A DNA stretch of 64,000 nt from positions 1 to 64,000 of the forward strand of contig CANQYY010000011.1 of assembly GCA_947628225.1 (NCBI GenBank). The letters are read 5' to 3'. Positions within the stretch are counted from its first letter, which is position 1, and each line of letters opens with the position of its first letter. The DNA comes from an uncultured Lachnospiraceae bacterium (GTDB lineage: Bacteria; Bacillota; Clostridia; Lachnospirales; Lachnospiraceae). The translations under genes were made by a program, and so were the position numbers. Shown here piece by piece: positions 47,246 to 54,674 of this stretch. The notes under the pieces were generated by a model. It saw only the letters and a list, made by a program, of their open reading frames with translations, did no database searches and had not been told where the DNA came from.

Positions 47246-47488
47246 ATGGGGAAAACCAGCCAGATGTTTTTGTCGGTATCGGAAGTGCAGGGGCTGCTTG
47301 GAATGTCAAAGTCGTATTGCTATGAATTGGTGGCGAAGCTCAATGATGAGCTGGAGAAGATGGACAAGATTGTTATTCCCGGCAAAGTACCGACACAATT
47401 TTTCCTTGAGAAATTTTACGGTATGGAGATTACAGATGAAATGCTGGAAGCAGTGCATTCTTCTTCCGGCAGAAGAAGAGCAGATTAA
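47246..47488 (+). CDS. Excisionase-like winged-helix protein
   Basis: 80 residues. FLSVSEVQGLLGMSKSYCYE is a MerR/excisionase-type helix-turn-helix with the wing region VIPGKVPTQFFLEKFYG. It is located between the repressor and the integrase gene, the classic place of xis. The ATG at 47246 follows AAAGGGGGAG. Predicted to bend DNA at attL/attR and favour excision. Confidence 0.75.
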   Translation: MGKTSQMFLSVSEVQGLLGMSKSYCYELVAKLNDELEKMDKIVIPGKVPTQFFLEKFYGMEITDEMLEAVHSSSGRRRAD

Positions 47489-47573
47489 GGGGAAAGAGAA
47501 TTAGAAGCAGAAATTTATTATGCCGGGCTGACAGTGTAATGGCTGGCAGTGAGACGGCAGGAAAGGAGAACAA

Positions 47574-48647
47574 ATGAATTTAAGCAAGGATAAGAAGACG
47601 GGGAAATGGCTGTGCCAGTTTTATTATACTGACTGGCAGGGCAACCGGAAGAAGAAGTTTAAGCGGGGTTTCCGGACAAAATCGGAAGCAGAGGCTTGGG
47701 CGAGGGATTTTCTGCAGCAGCAGGAGAGCAATCTTGAGATGCGGTTTGATAAATTTGTGGAGATTTATCTGGAGGACATGGAGGCGAGACTAAAGGAAAA
47801 TACGGTACGCACCAAGCGGTATATTATTGATTTGAAAATTCTCCCGTACTTTGGAAATCGTGCCATTAACGAGATTAAGGCAGCGGATATCCGAAAATGG
47901 CAGAATGAACTGTTGAAAAAGGGATATTCGGAAACGTATTTGAAAACCATTAACAACCAGTTGTCTGCTATTTTCAATTATGCAGAGCGTTATTACGATT
48001 TGCAGGGCAGTCCATGCAAGAAAGCAGGGAGCATTGGTAAGAGCAGGGCGGAGGAAATGGATTTCTGGACGAAGGAGGAGTATCTGCAGTTCCTTGAGGG
48101 AGTACGGGACAAGCCCGTATCTTATATGGCATTTCAGCTATTGTACTGGACGGGCGCAAGGATCGGAGAATTAATGGCATTAACTTATAATGACATCAAT
48201 TGGGAGCAGAAAACGCTTTCTATCAATAAATCCTATCAGCGGATTCAGGGCAGGGATGTGATAACCACGCCGAAGACACCGAAAAGCAACCGGGTGATTA
48301 CGCTGCCGGATTTTCTGGTGGAGGATTTGCGGGAATACACATCAAAACTTTATGGCATCATGCCGGATGCAAGGATGTTCCAGATTACCAAAAGTTATCT
48401 AACTGCAGAGATGCTGCGTGGTGTGAAAAAGACGGGAGTGAAAAAAATACGTTTGCACGACCTGCGTCACTCGCACGCCAGTTTGCTTGTGGAGATGAAT
48501 TTCTCCATCAAAGAAATCGCTGACCGGCTGGGACATGAGAAAGTGGAAACGACATTGAACACTTATTCCCATTTATATCCCAATAAGCAGGCACAGCTTG
48601 CAGACAGGTTGAATGGGGAATTTCAGAGAAAGGAGCTGGAGATATGA
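47574..48647 (+). CDS. Tyrosine recombinase (integrase)
   Basis: 357 residues. N-terminal arm-binding domain (KKTGKWLCQFYYTDWQGNRK), SAM-like core-binding domain (about 60-150) and catalytic domain with R (TGARIGELMAL), HxxR (LHDLRHSHASLL), H (LGHEKVETTL) and the nucleophile Tyr (NTYSHLYP). All catalytic residues are present, so it should be active. GAAAGGAG precedes the ATG. It overlaps the next gene by 4 bp. Presumed to act on the 23-bp repeats. Confidence 0.95.
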   Translation: MNLSKDKKTGKWLCQFYYTDWQGNRKKKFKRGFRTKSEAEAWARDFLQQQESNLEMRFDKFVEIYLEDMEARLKENTVRTKRYIIDLKILPYFGNRAINEIKAADIRKWQNELLKKGYSETYLKTINNQLSAIFNYAERYYDLQGSPCKKAGSIGKSRAEEMDFWTKEEYLQFLEGVRDKPVSYMAFQLLYWTGARIGELMALTYNDINWEQKTLSINKSYQRIQGRDVITTPKTPKSNRVITLPDFLVEDLREYTSKLYGIMPDARMFQITKSYLTAEMLRGVKKTGVKKIRLHDLRHSHASLLVEMNFSIKEIADRLGHEKVETTLNTYSHLYPNKQAQLADRLNGEFQRKELEI

Positions 48648-49066
48648 GTGGAGTACACAAAAATCCGACCATCAGTTTCCGTATTACGGAGGCTGAGAGA
48701 CGGCAGATTGAAGCAAAAATTATTGCCAGTGGAATGAGCAAGAAAGATTATTTTGCTCGTAGCTGCATTTATAACCGGGTATGTGTGGTAGGCAAAAAAG
48801 AAACGGTGTACCGTCTGGTGGAGGAGCTTCGGGAGATGCAGACTGTCATTCGGGATGTGGCAGAACAGCTACGGCAAGAGGAAACAACATTGACCAATGA
48901 GGGGCTGCAGGAAATGCAGACGGATTTTACCAATATGCTGCAAGCCATTCTGTGGATGCTGGACGGTGCAAGATATTTGTGGGAGGGAACGAACACTTAT
49001 AAAAATCCGCCAGAGATACCATTTGATGAATCAGTGGCTTCTGTAACTGAGGTTATGAAGGAATGA
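48644..49066 (+). CDS. Mobilization-type ribbon-helix-helix accessory protein
   Basis: 140 residues. KNPTISFRITEAERRQIEAK followed by GMSKKDYFARSCI is a ribbon-helix-helix like that of MobC/relaxosome proteins. A coiled coil follows (about 60-110). ATGA overlap with the integrase stop. It may bind DNA for mobilization or regulate the element; distinct from the second MobC-like gene at 51632. Confidence 0.65.
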   Translation: MSGVHKNPTISFRITEAERRQIEAKIIASGMSKKDYFARSCIYNRVCVVGKKETVYRLVEELREMQTVIRDVAEQLRQEETTLTNEGLQEMQTDFTNMLQAILWMLDGARYLWEGTNTYKNPPEIPFDESVASVTEVMKE

Positions 49067-49120
49067 ATTGAGGAAGATGATTTAATAAGTATAATAATTT
49101 GTGCGGAAAGGAAGGTACTT

Positions 49121-50035
49121 ATGTTTTATAACGACAAGAATTTATTACTTTGTGGACTGGATCATGGTTTTTCTACCATGAAAGGCACGCATGTCATTTT
49201 TGACAATGGGGTGGAACAGTTGGGCGGGGAGGCAACTCTATCCAACAATACCCTTGTTTACAATGGAAAAAATTATAAAGTTGGCGAGGGCAGATTGCCT
49301 ATGATGAAAACCAAAACGGAGGATGAGAGTTATTTTTTGCTGACACTGGCAGGGATGGCAAAGGAACTGGATGTGTACCAAAAACAAAGTGCCGATGTCA
49401 TTTTGGCGGTGGGGCTTCCGTTTAGCCGTTTTGGGCAGGAGAAACAGGAGTTTCGTGAGTATCTGTTCCGAAAAGGGGAGATTTGTTTTCGGTACAGTGG
49501 CAAAGATTATCGGATTTGTATCAAAGATGTGCTGGTATTTCCGCAGTGCTACGCTGCCATTGCGGACAGGATGCGGATGTACGGTGCAGAGAGTCTGATA
49601 GTGGATATCGGGAGCAAGACGGTGGATGTAATCCATGTCCAGAAATACGTTCCGGTGGAACGGGAAAGCACCAGTATTCCGGAGGCATTGATTCAATGTA
49701 TGGAAAATATCAAAAGCAGTGTGTATCAGATTTGCAATAAGAAAGTAAGTGAGGATATCATCCGTCAGATGATTGTGGATGGCGATGCCATGATACCGGA
49801 AGATTGCAAGGCGGTTATTAAAGAAGGGGTGCGGAGTTTTGCGAAGGGGATTGAGGCAAAACTGTCAGAGCTGGGATTTGACTTGGAGATGATGCCTGTT
49901 GTGTATGCCGGAGGCGGTGCGATGGTAATGAAACGCTATGGAACAATACGGGGAAATCATGTGCATTATTTGGAGGATATCCGGGCAAATGCCAGAGGGT
50001 ATGAGTATCTGGCAAGGCAAAAATGCAAGTTATGA
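49121..50035 (+). CDS. ParM/StbA-like actin-family ATPase
   Basis: 304 residues. Actin-like nucleotide loops: phosphate 1 (LLCGLDHGFSTMKG), phosphate 2 (ESLIVDIGSKTVDVI) and adenosine (MPVVYAGGGAMVMK). Plasmid ParM proteins polymerise to push replicated copies apart. In an integrative element it could stabilise the excised circle. The DNA-binding adaptor is probably the next gene. GGAAGGTAC precedes the ATG. Confidence 0.85.
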   Translation: MFYNDKNLLLCGLDHGFSTMKGTHVIFDNGVEQLGGEATLSNNTLVYNGKNYKVGEGRLPMMKTKTEDESYFLLTLAGMAKELDVYQKQSADVILAVGLPFSRFGQEKQEFREYLFRKGEICFRYSGKDYRICIKDVLVFPQCYAAIADRMRMYGAESLIVDIGSKTVDVIHVQKYVPVERESTSIPEALIQCMENIKSSVYQICNKKVSEDIIRQMIVDGDAMIPEDCKAVIKEGVRSFAKGIEAKLSELGFDLEMMPVVYAGGGAMVMKRYGTIRGNHVHYLEDIRANARGYEYLARQKCKL

Positions 50036-50134
50036 CATTTTATGGGTGCCAGGATAGCTTTATGGGAGAGGAATGTTTCCCATAAAGCTGGTGTACTCAT
50101 TGTTTTATCTGTAATTATGGGAAGGAGCAAACGG

Positions 50135-50659
50135 ATGGTAGGGAAAAAGGAAGTGCAGAAAACGGTTGCTTTTCGGCTGAATATTGCGAAGGAAGAAGAA
50201 CGGGAATTGTACCATGCCATTATGAGGCATGGCAGAGGCAGGGAGAATGACATTTACGGGAGTTCCGGTGCCTATGTGAAAGCAGCTCTCAGGCATTACC
50301 ACAGACAGGAAAGCGAACTGGAGTTGCAGGAGCAGTATCAGCAGGAAATGCGGGGATATCTGAAGGAACTGGCAGAGTTGCAGAGGGAAGTATTTCTGGA
50401 TGGCTTGTCAGAGCATGATAAAAAACTGGCTGATACAGTGGCGGAGGCAGTGGTGCGTGCAGTTGGAAGTATTAAGGTTTCTGGTATTGGCACGAATGAG
50501 GGGCAGGGGGATGGAGATTTTGGAAAGCAGCCAGCAGTCAATCTGGCAGAGAATGTGACAGTTGGGGAAACGGAATCACAGCAGGGCATGAGTATGGAAG
50601 AGATTGGGACAGAGGAAGGCCTGCCAGATGAAGCCCTTCTTTATTTGTCAAATCTTTAA
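50135..50659 (+). CDS. Putative ParR-like adaptor for the ParM-like protein
   Basis: 174 residues. The N-terminus (VQKTVAFRLNIAKEEERELY) resembles a ribbon-helix-helix and IYGSSGAYVKAALRHYH its second helix. A coiled coil comes next, then an acidic, Gly-rich tail ending SNL. Size, order and acidic tail fit a ParR-like centromere-binding partner. The ATG at 50135 follows GGAAGGAGC; an upstream in-frame ATG was rejected for want of a site. Confidence 0.65.
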   Translation: MVGKKEVQKTVAFRLNIAKEEERELYHAIMRHGRGRENDIYGSSGAYVKAALRHYHRQESELELQEQYQQEMRGYLKELAELQREVFLDGLSEHDKKLADTVAEAVVRAVGSIKVSGIGTNEGQGDGDFGKQPAVNLAENVTVGETESQQGMSMEEIGTEEGLPDEALLYLSNL

Positions 50660-50813
50660 TGAGGGGTGTTATGTAATGTTGGTTTGCAGTATGAATCAGT
50701 AGAGGAAGTGATTGTCAAAGAAAGGAGATATGGGAAAACCTTTATTTTTTGTCTTACAGTATGTTTGACAATGTTGCACAGTTTGTAAAACAGCAGAAAT
50801 TAGATAGAATTTG

Positions 50814-50854
50814 TGTTTAACAAAGTGTGTAACAAAATGGTGGCGTGTTAAACA
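50814..50854. repeat. Inverted TGTTTAACA / TGTTAAACA pair
   Basis: TGTTTAACA (50814-50822) and its inverse TGTTAAACA (50846-50854), with a third copy TGTTAAACA at 51476-51484 on the other side of the structured core. Possible binding sites for the ParR-like or MobC-like proteins; only the sequence is observed. Confidence 0.45.
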
Positions 50855-50935
50855 AGTGCAGTCAGATTTTTTTGTGGGAATTACAATTTACTTTTTCTAA
50901 ATGTGGCGGGAGTAGGTCGGTTACTCCGTAGCCGA

Positions 50936-51321
50936 GTGATTTTTCTCCGGCAATGGACGGGCAGAACATAATCCTCCGGAACGGAGTCTTGCCTTCCACC
51001 CACCCATCTCCTACGAAAAATCACAAAACCACTATCATCCCCTTGGAGCATTCTGAAGGTTTTTTCGGGGGCGAATGTGGTGAAAGCAACGCTCTTTCAG
51101 AGGCTGCTTTCACCGCATCCACACCCCTCAAAAACCGTTGTAATCGTGGCGGGGATGATAGGCAAGTTTCGCAAAATGGCATGCCATTTTGCATAGGATG
51201 CACCCTGTCCGGGTACATCCTAAACTTGCAAGGGAGTTCCACTCCCTTTGAACCCTTGGCTAGCTTTCCGAAAATAGAAACTGCGAAACATCCACAGGAA
51301 GTTTCTTCGTTCTATTTTCGG
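50936..51321. other. Highly structured non-coding element (oriT or large structured RNA)
   Basis: Exact complementary arms: GTGATTTTTC (50936) with GAAAAATCAC (51015), enclosing GGCAA/TTGCC and CTCCG-gaa-CGGAG. CTATCATCCCC (51032) pairs with GGGGATGATAG (51151), enclosing GGTTTTT/AAAAACC, GGGG/CCCC, TGTGG/CCACA, TGAAAGCA/TGCTTTCA and CTCT/AGAG. GCAAGTTT (51162) pairs with AAACTTGC (51222), enclosing the 22-bp palindrome at 51171-51192 and the hairpin 51195-51221. Then come AAGGGAGT-tcc-ACTCCCTT (51230-51248) and CCGAAAATAGAA (51268) with TTCTATTTTCGG (51310). The helices abut with few unpaired bases. The location just before mobC and relaxase fits oriT; the multi-domain shape fits a structured RNA. 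Confidence 0.8.
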
Positions 51322-51631
51322 ATTCGCTGGGGAATCTACCCACCGCATTATTTTTTTGCACAGGCAGATGTTTCAGGGAGGCATTTTGTAAATTATGTGG
51401 TTTATACCGCTGGCAAATCACTTCGGGGAATGTGCGGACAGCCTTTTTGTAAGTTGCTTTATTAAGGAGAAAATTTGTTAAACACATGCTGGATTTTTTG
51501 AAGAATCATTGTTGGGATTTTTGCCGATTGAGATATTGTTTGCGGTTAATGTTCTTACTGTGATATTGCAGGGTATCCGGTAGCAAGTAACCGTTATTTA
51601 TCATTTGAAAGATTTGAGAAGGAGGATTTTT

Positions 51632-52033
51632 ATGCGAAGAAGAAACAAAAACGTATCGGTGCGAATGACGGAGGATGAGTATGCAGCTCTTATGGTGAGG
51701 GTGGCACAATCCAGTCAGACACAGCAGTCTTTTATTATTAACTCTGTGCTGGGGGCAAAGATTTCCGGCAGGGAGGAAGTAAAGGAATTACAAAAGTTAA
51801 ACGGACAGTTTGCTGATACCAACAGACAGCTCAGAGGTATGGCAACCAATATCAACCAGATGGCACATGTGGCAAACGGTTACGGACAGATACCGCAGCA
51901 GGCACAACTAGAGAAACTGCACCAAGAAATACAGGAGTTCCGAAAGGAGTGTGATGCCAATTGGCGATTAATAAGACAATCAATAAGTCTACAAAAAGTC
52001 ATGGAGCCATGCGGAACTGCATCGAATATGTGA
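51632..52033 (+). CDS. mobC: MobC-type relaxosome accessory protein
   Basis: 133 residues. RRRNKNVSVRMTEDEYAALM is the ribbon-helix-helix strand and first helix of MobC-type proteins, and LRGMATNINQMAHVANG the conserved MobC box, followed by a helical tail. It binds oriT and assists the relaxase. The ATG at 51632 follows GGAGGATTTT. It overlaps the relaxase gene by 73 bp. Confidence 0.85.
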   Translation: MRRRNKNVSVRMTEDEYAALMVRVAQSSQTQQSFIINSVLGAKISGREEVKELQKLNGQFADTNRQLRGMATNINQMAHVANGYGQIPQQAQLEKLHQEIQEFRKECDANWRLIRQSISLQKVMEPCGTASNM

Positions 52034-53355
52034 CAAGGGTGGATAAAACCAGAGGGGAACTGGTGGAGATTATCGGTCCTTACGAGCCAGATATTATCAC
52101 TTATGATGGGGTATACCAATCCTTTTTGGAAGAAAAGCGGATTTGGGGTAAGGATTCCGGCAGGATGTATGCACACAACATTATTTCATGGCATGAGGAT
52201 GAGGCAATTACACCAGAGCAGGCTTTGGAGTTTGGAAAGAAATTTGCGGAACAGTGGTTTGCCGGATTCCAAAGTTTGGTAGGTGTGCATATAGACCGAA
52301 ATCATGTGCATTGCCACATTGTAACCAATTCCGTCAGTTTTATAGATGGTCACAAGTTGCATAATACCAAGAAAGATTTGCAGCGTATGAAGGATTTTAC
52401 CAACCAGATGTGCGTGGAACGGGGACTTAGTGTGGCACAGAAAGGCAGGGACTTTCATGGAAATGAATTGGAGCAGGGGACTGTCAGTGCATGGAGTAAA
52501 GACAAGTATCATTTAATGCAGAATGAATCCAAGAACAGTTTTGTGGCAGATTGTGGGGTTGCCTGTCTGGATTCTTTGGAAATAAGTTGCAGCAGGGAAG
52601 AATTTATCCGGCATATGGCAGAGAGGGGATGGAATGTGATATGGAAGGATAGCAGGAAACACATCACTTTTCAGAATGCAGAGGGTAAGAAAGTGCGTGA
52701 CAGCAATCTTTCCAAGACATTCCACCTTGGTATATCAAAGGAGGCGTTGACGAATGAATTTGAGAGACAGGCGGCAGCCAGAGAGCAAACCGCACGATAT
52801 GAGTGGGAGCTTGCAGATAAACGAGAACAAGAGGACGCAGAATTGGAGCGATACTATCTCGAAGTACAGGATGCTGCTGGAGGAGCAGTCCGAAACGATT
52901 TGTACACAGAAAGCTACCATCAGCGAGCAGGAGAGGATAATTCGTCGGCAGACATTGGATATCGGGAAACAGAGGAAGAAAATATCGGAGCTGCTAAGCA
53001 GTCTGGAGCAGGGCAGAACCAATCTGACAGAGACAGAAAACAATCTGAGAGAGCAGTACGAGAACGAACTATCCGAGAAAGATTCGCTGATCTTGCAAGC
53101 ACAGGATCTGGCACAGGAATGGAAGAAGAAAGTCCAAAAAGCAGAGCAGGATATGAGCCGGATGGAACAGAGCTATTCCTTGCAGATATCCGGTCTCAAG
53201 TCCGAGATTCAGAGTCTCAGCGGCAAAATCGTGAAACTGAATGGTGCAGACGTAGTGCTGCAGGAGAACGAAAGGATAAAGAGGCAGAACGAGGAATTGC
53301 AGAAGAGCGAGAGGAAAGCCAGAGAGGAAGTGGAGAAAGAGGTCGCTCACGTTAA
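51961..53355 (+). CDS. HUH relaxase (MobA/VirD2 type)
   Basis: 464 residues from a TTG start (GGAG 12 bp before). Relaxase domain, residues 1 to about 200: MRNCIEYVTR includes a candidate catalytic Tyr, and HIDRNHVHCHIVTNS is the His-triad metal motif. It nicks one oriT strand, stays covalently attached and pilots it into the recipient. From about residue 265 on the sequence becomes a low-complexity Arg/Glu/Gln/Gly run with no fold signals. This part shares DNA with the next gene in another frame. Confidence 0.88.
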   Translation: MAINKTINKSTKSHGAMRNCIEYVTRVDKTRGELVEIIGPYEPDIITYDGVYQSFLEEKRIWGKDSGRMYAHNIISWHEDEAITPEQALEFGKKFAEQWFAGFQSLVGVHIDRNHVHCHIVTNSVSFIDGHKLHNTKKDLQRMKDFTNQMCVERGLSVAQKGRDFHGNELEQGTVSAWSKDKYHLMQNESKNSFVADCGVACLDSLEISCSREEFIRHMAERGWNVIWKDSRKHITFQNAEGKKVRDSNLSKTFHLGISKEALTNEFERQAAAREQTARYEWELADKREQEDAELERYYLEVQDAAGGAVRNDLYTESYHQRAGEDNSSADIGYRETEEENIGAAKQSGAGQNQSDRDRKQSERAVRERTIRERFADLASTGSGTGMEEESPKSRAGYEPDGTELFLADIRSQVRDSESQRQNRETEWCRRSAAGERKDKEAERGIAEEREESQRGSGERGRSR

Positions 53356-54031
53356 ATCAGAGTATTGCCTGAAAGAGCAGGAGCTAGAACGATTGATTGC
53401 AGATGCGGAACAAGAAAAGCAGAGAGCATTGAGTGTGCAGTCTGTGGTACAGAGATTAACGGACCAGAAAGCGAAGCGGTTGACGGAAGATACCCGAAGG
53501 AGGTGGCAGATTTGGTATCAGACGAAAAAGGCGGCAATGCAGGGGTATGTGGGTATATTGACTTTGATATGTTTTGTGACAACGGGGCTGTCGATTATCC
53601 GGAAAAAAGTGTTCTGTAAGGATGTCATTGAATTTTTTCGAGAATTAGGGAAAGGAATTTATGTGTTTGCGGTTCGTATCCATACTACTATTTTATCAAT
53701 AGCAGCGGTAACAGAGAATGTGCCAAATGATATGGCAGCGGTTATTCTGAAATGGGGTATGGTGGTATTGTTATGGGCGATACCAGCAGCATTGATAGGA
53801 CTTGGAATATATAAGTTTTGGGAGAAGTATGGGGAAGATATCCGTAGAGGGATTGATGTATGGAACTGTTCCATAGGGGTGGTTGCCTTGACAGGACTGG
53901 TGTATTTCGGGGATTATGTGAAAGAGATTGTGTCTATCAATCTTTTTGGAATGTGGCTTTTGGTGGATATTTTGCTGATACTGGCGGGCTGGTATATGTG
54001 GGGATGCAAAAAATACAGGGGATTATGCTGA
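52754..54031 (+). CDS. Coiled-coil membrane protein, overlaps relaxase by 602 bp
   Basis: 425 residues, in the +1 frame relative to the relaxase. AAAGGAGG (52737-52744) 9 bp before the ATG is one of the best ribosome binding sites in the island. Residues about 35-235 form a long heptad-rich coiled coil (SKYRMLLEEQSETICTQK and following), then four to five membrane helices (GYVGILTLICFVTTGLSII, MVVLLWAIPAALIGLGIY and others). It resembles a membrane/coiled-coil family found beside relaxases in clostridial elements (DUF6040-like, uncertain). It may tether the relaxosome to the membrane; this is inference. Confidence 0.75.
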   Translation: MNLRDRRQPESKPHDMSGSLQINENKRTQNWSDTISKYRMLLEEQSETICTQKATISEQERIIRRQTLDIGKQRKKISELLSSLEQGRTNLTETENNLREQYENELSEKDSLILQAQDLAQEWKKKVQKAEQDMSRMEQSYSLQISGLKSEIQSLSGKIVKLNGADVVLQENERIKRQNEELQKSERKAREEVEKEVAHVKSEYCLKEQELERLIADAEQEKQRALSVQSVVQRLTDQKAKRLTEDTRRRWQIWYQTKKAAMQGYVGILTLICFVTTGLSIIRKKVFCKDVIEFFRELGKGIYVFAVRIHTTILSIAAVTENVPNDMAAVILKWGMVVLLWAIPAALIGLGIYKFWEKYGEDIRRGIDVWNCSIGVVALTGLVYFGDYVKEIVSINLFGMWLLVDILLILAGWYMWGCKKYRGLC

Positions 54032-54135
54032 CTGGAAAGGTATCATTTGTTTTTCAGCATGTAGTAGGTGGTAGGCAATAAGTGAAATAGGGATTGAAAG
54101 AAAATGTTTATTAGAGGTCAGGATAAAGTTTAAAT

Positions 54136-54154
54136 CCGGGTGCGATGCACCCGG
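54136..54154 (+). promoter_or_regulatory. Hairpin just before the tnpV ribosome binding site
   Basis: CCGGGTGC-GAT-GCACCCGG, 8-bp perfect stem, 3-nt loop, immediately upstream of GGAAGGAG. No T-run, so it may act as an mRNA leader structure. Confidence 0.45.
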
Positions 54155-54170
54155 CAGGAAGGAGATTGTT

Positions 54171-54458
54171 ATGATGGAAAAACAATTGGCAGAAGTTATT
54201 GTAGAGAATGGGATTACTTATCGGTTAGCAGAGAATGGCTGTTATTATCTGGAGTTAGGTCTGGAACAGAAAACCGATTATGTGATTGGGAAGTACGGTA
54301 TCATTCGTGGGGAGTATATGATGAAGTGTCAGCGGCATGAATATTTGAAATTGCTGATGGATTGTACTTGGAATCAGTATCTGCATGACGTGGACGAGGA
54401 ATGCCACAGGGAAATGGAATTGGCAGTAAATCGGATTATGGAAATGGAGGGGGGGTAA
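54171..54458 (+). CDS. TnpV-family transposon-encoded protein
   Basis: 95 residues. GKYGIIRGEYMMKCQRHEYLKL corresponds to the conserved core of TnpV proteins of Tn4451-like elements (LGKYGRMRxxYLxxHRxxLYxxLL), and the C-terminal helix with HREMELAVNRIME matches the family end. The function is unknown. GGAAGGAG precedes the ATG. Confidence 0.78.
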   Translation: MMEKQLAEVIVENGITYRLAENGCYYLELGLEQKTDYVIGKYGIIRGEYMMKCQRHEYLKLLMDCTWNQYLHDVDEECHREMELAVNRIMEMEGG

Positions 54459-54466
54459 CAGAGCAG

Positions 54467-54556
54467 TTGAAGAGTGAGAATCCGATGGAATGGGTGCGGA
54501 GAGTAAATGGAATCAAGGTAAGGGTGGAGGAGGAGATCGTAAATCAACTGATTTAG
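54467..54556 (+). CDS. Possible small TnpW-like ORF
   Basis: Starting from a TTG, about 29 codons read LKSENPMEWVRRVNGIKVRV, then EEEIVNQLI. The pattern of a short helix with RVNGIKxRVEEEIVNQL resembles the tiny TnpW-type peptides that follow TnpV. The ribosome binding site (GGAGGGGGG) is rather far. Low confidence. Confidence 0.35.
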   Translation: MKSENPMEWVRRVNGIKVRVEEEIVNQLI

Positions 54557-54674
54557 ATTATTATATTAAGGTGTGATTTAGTTGATTTAGCGAAAAAATA
54601 TCGTGCTTCTATCAGTGAAATATGTTAATATTGATTATATATGGTTTTATCCATATATCTGAGGAGGAACTATA

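Larger units (their letters stand above)
50660..51631. other. Long non-coding interval before mobC
   Basis: 972 bp. An AT-rich stretch to about 50880 holds a TTGACA at 50765 and two TGTTwAACA words. A GC-richer, heavily folded core follows (50936-51321), then an AT-rich stretch with a third TGTTAAACA at 51476. Open frames cover parts of it on both strands but look spurious: they run through the inverted repeats and lack ribosome binding sites. Confidence 0.7.

Noticed and set aside
50953..51465. 170-codon plus-strand open frame (and a minus-strand frame 51021-51242)
   Set aside because: Both run through the perfectly paired arms of the structured element and lack ribosome binding sites; the composition looks like translated hairpins.
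50660..51631. Group II intron or its RNA domain
   Set aside because: No domain V signature and no intron-encoded protein nearby.
51961..53355. Relaxase C-terminal half as a functional domain
   Set aside because: Sequence after about residue 265 is low-complexity and is the alternative frame of a better-supported coiled-coil gene.
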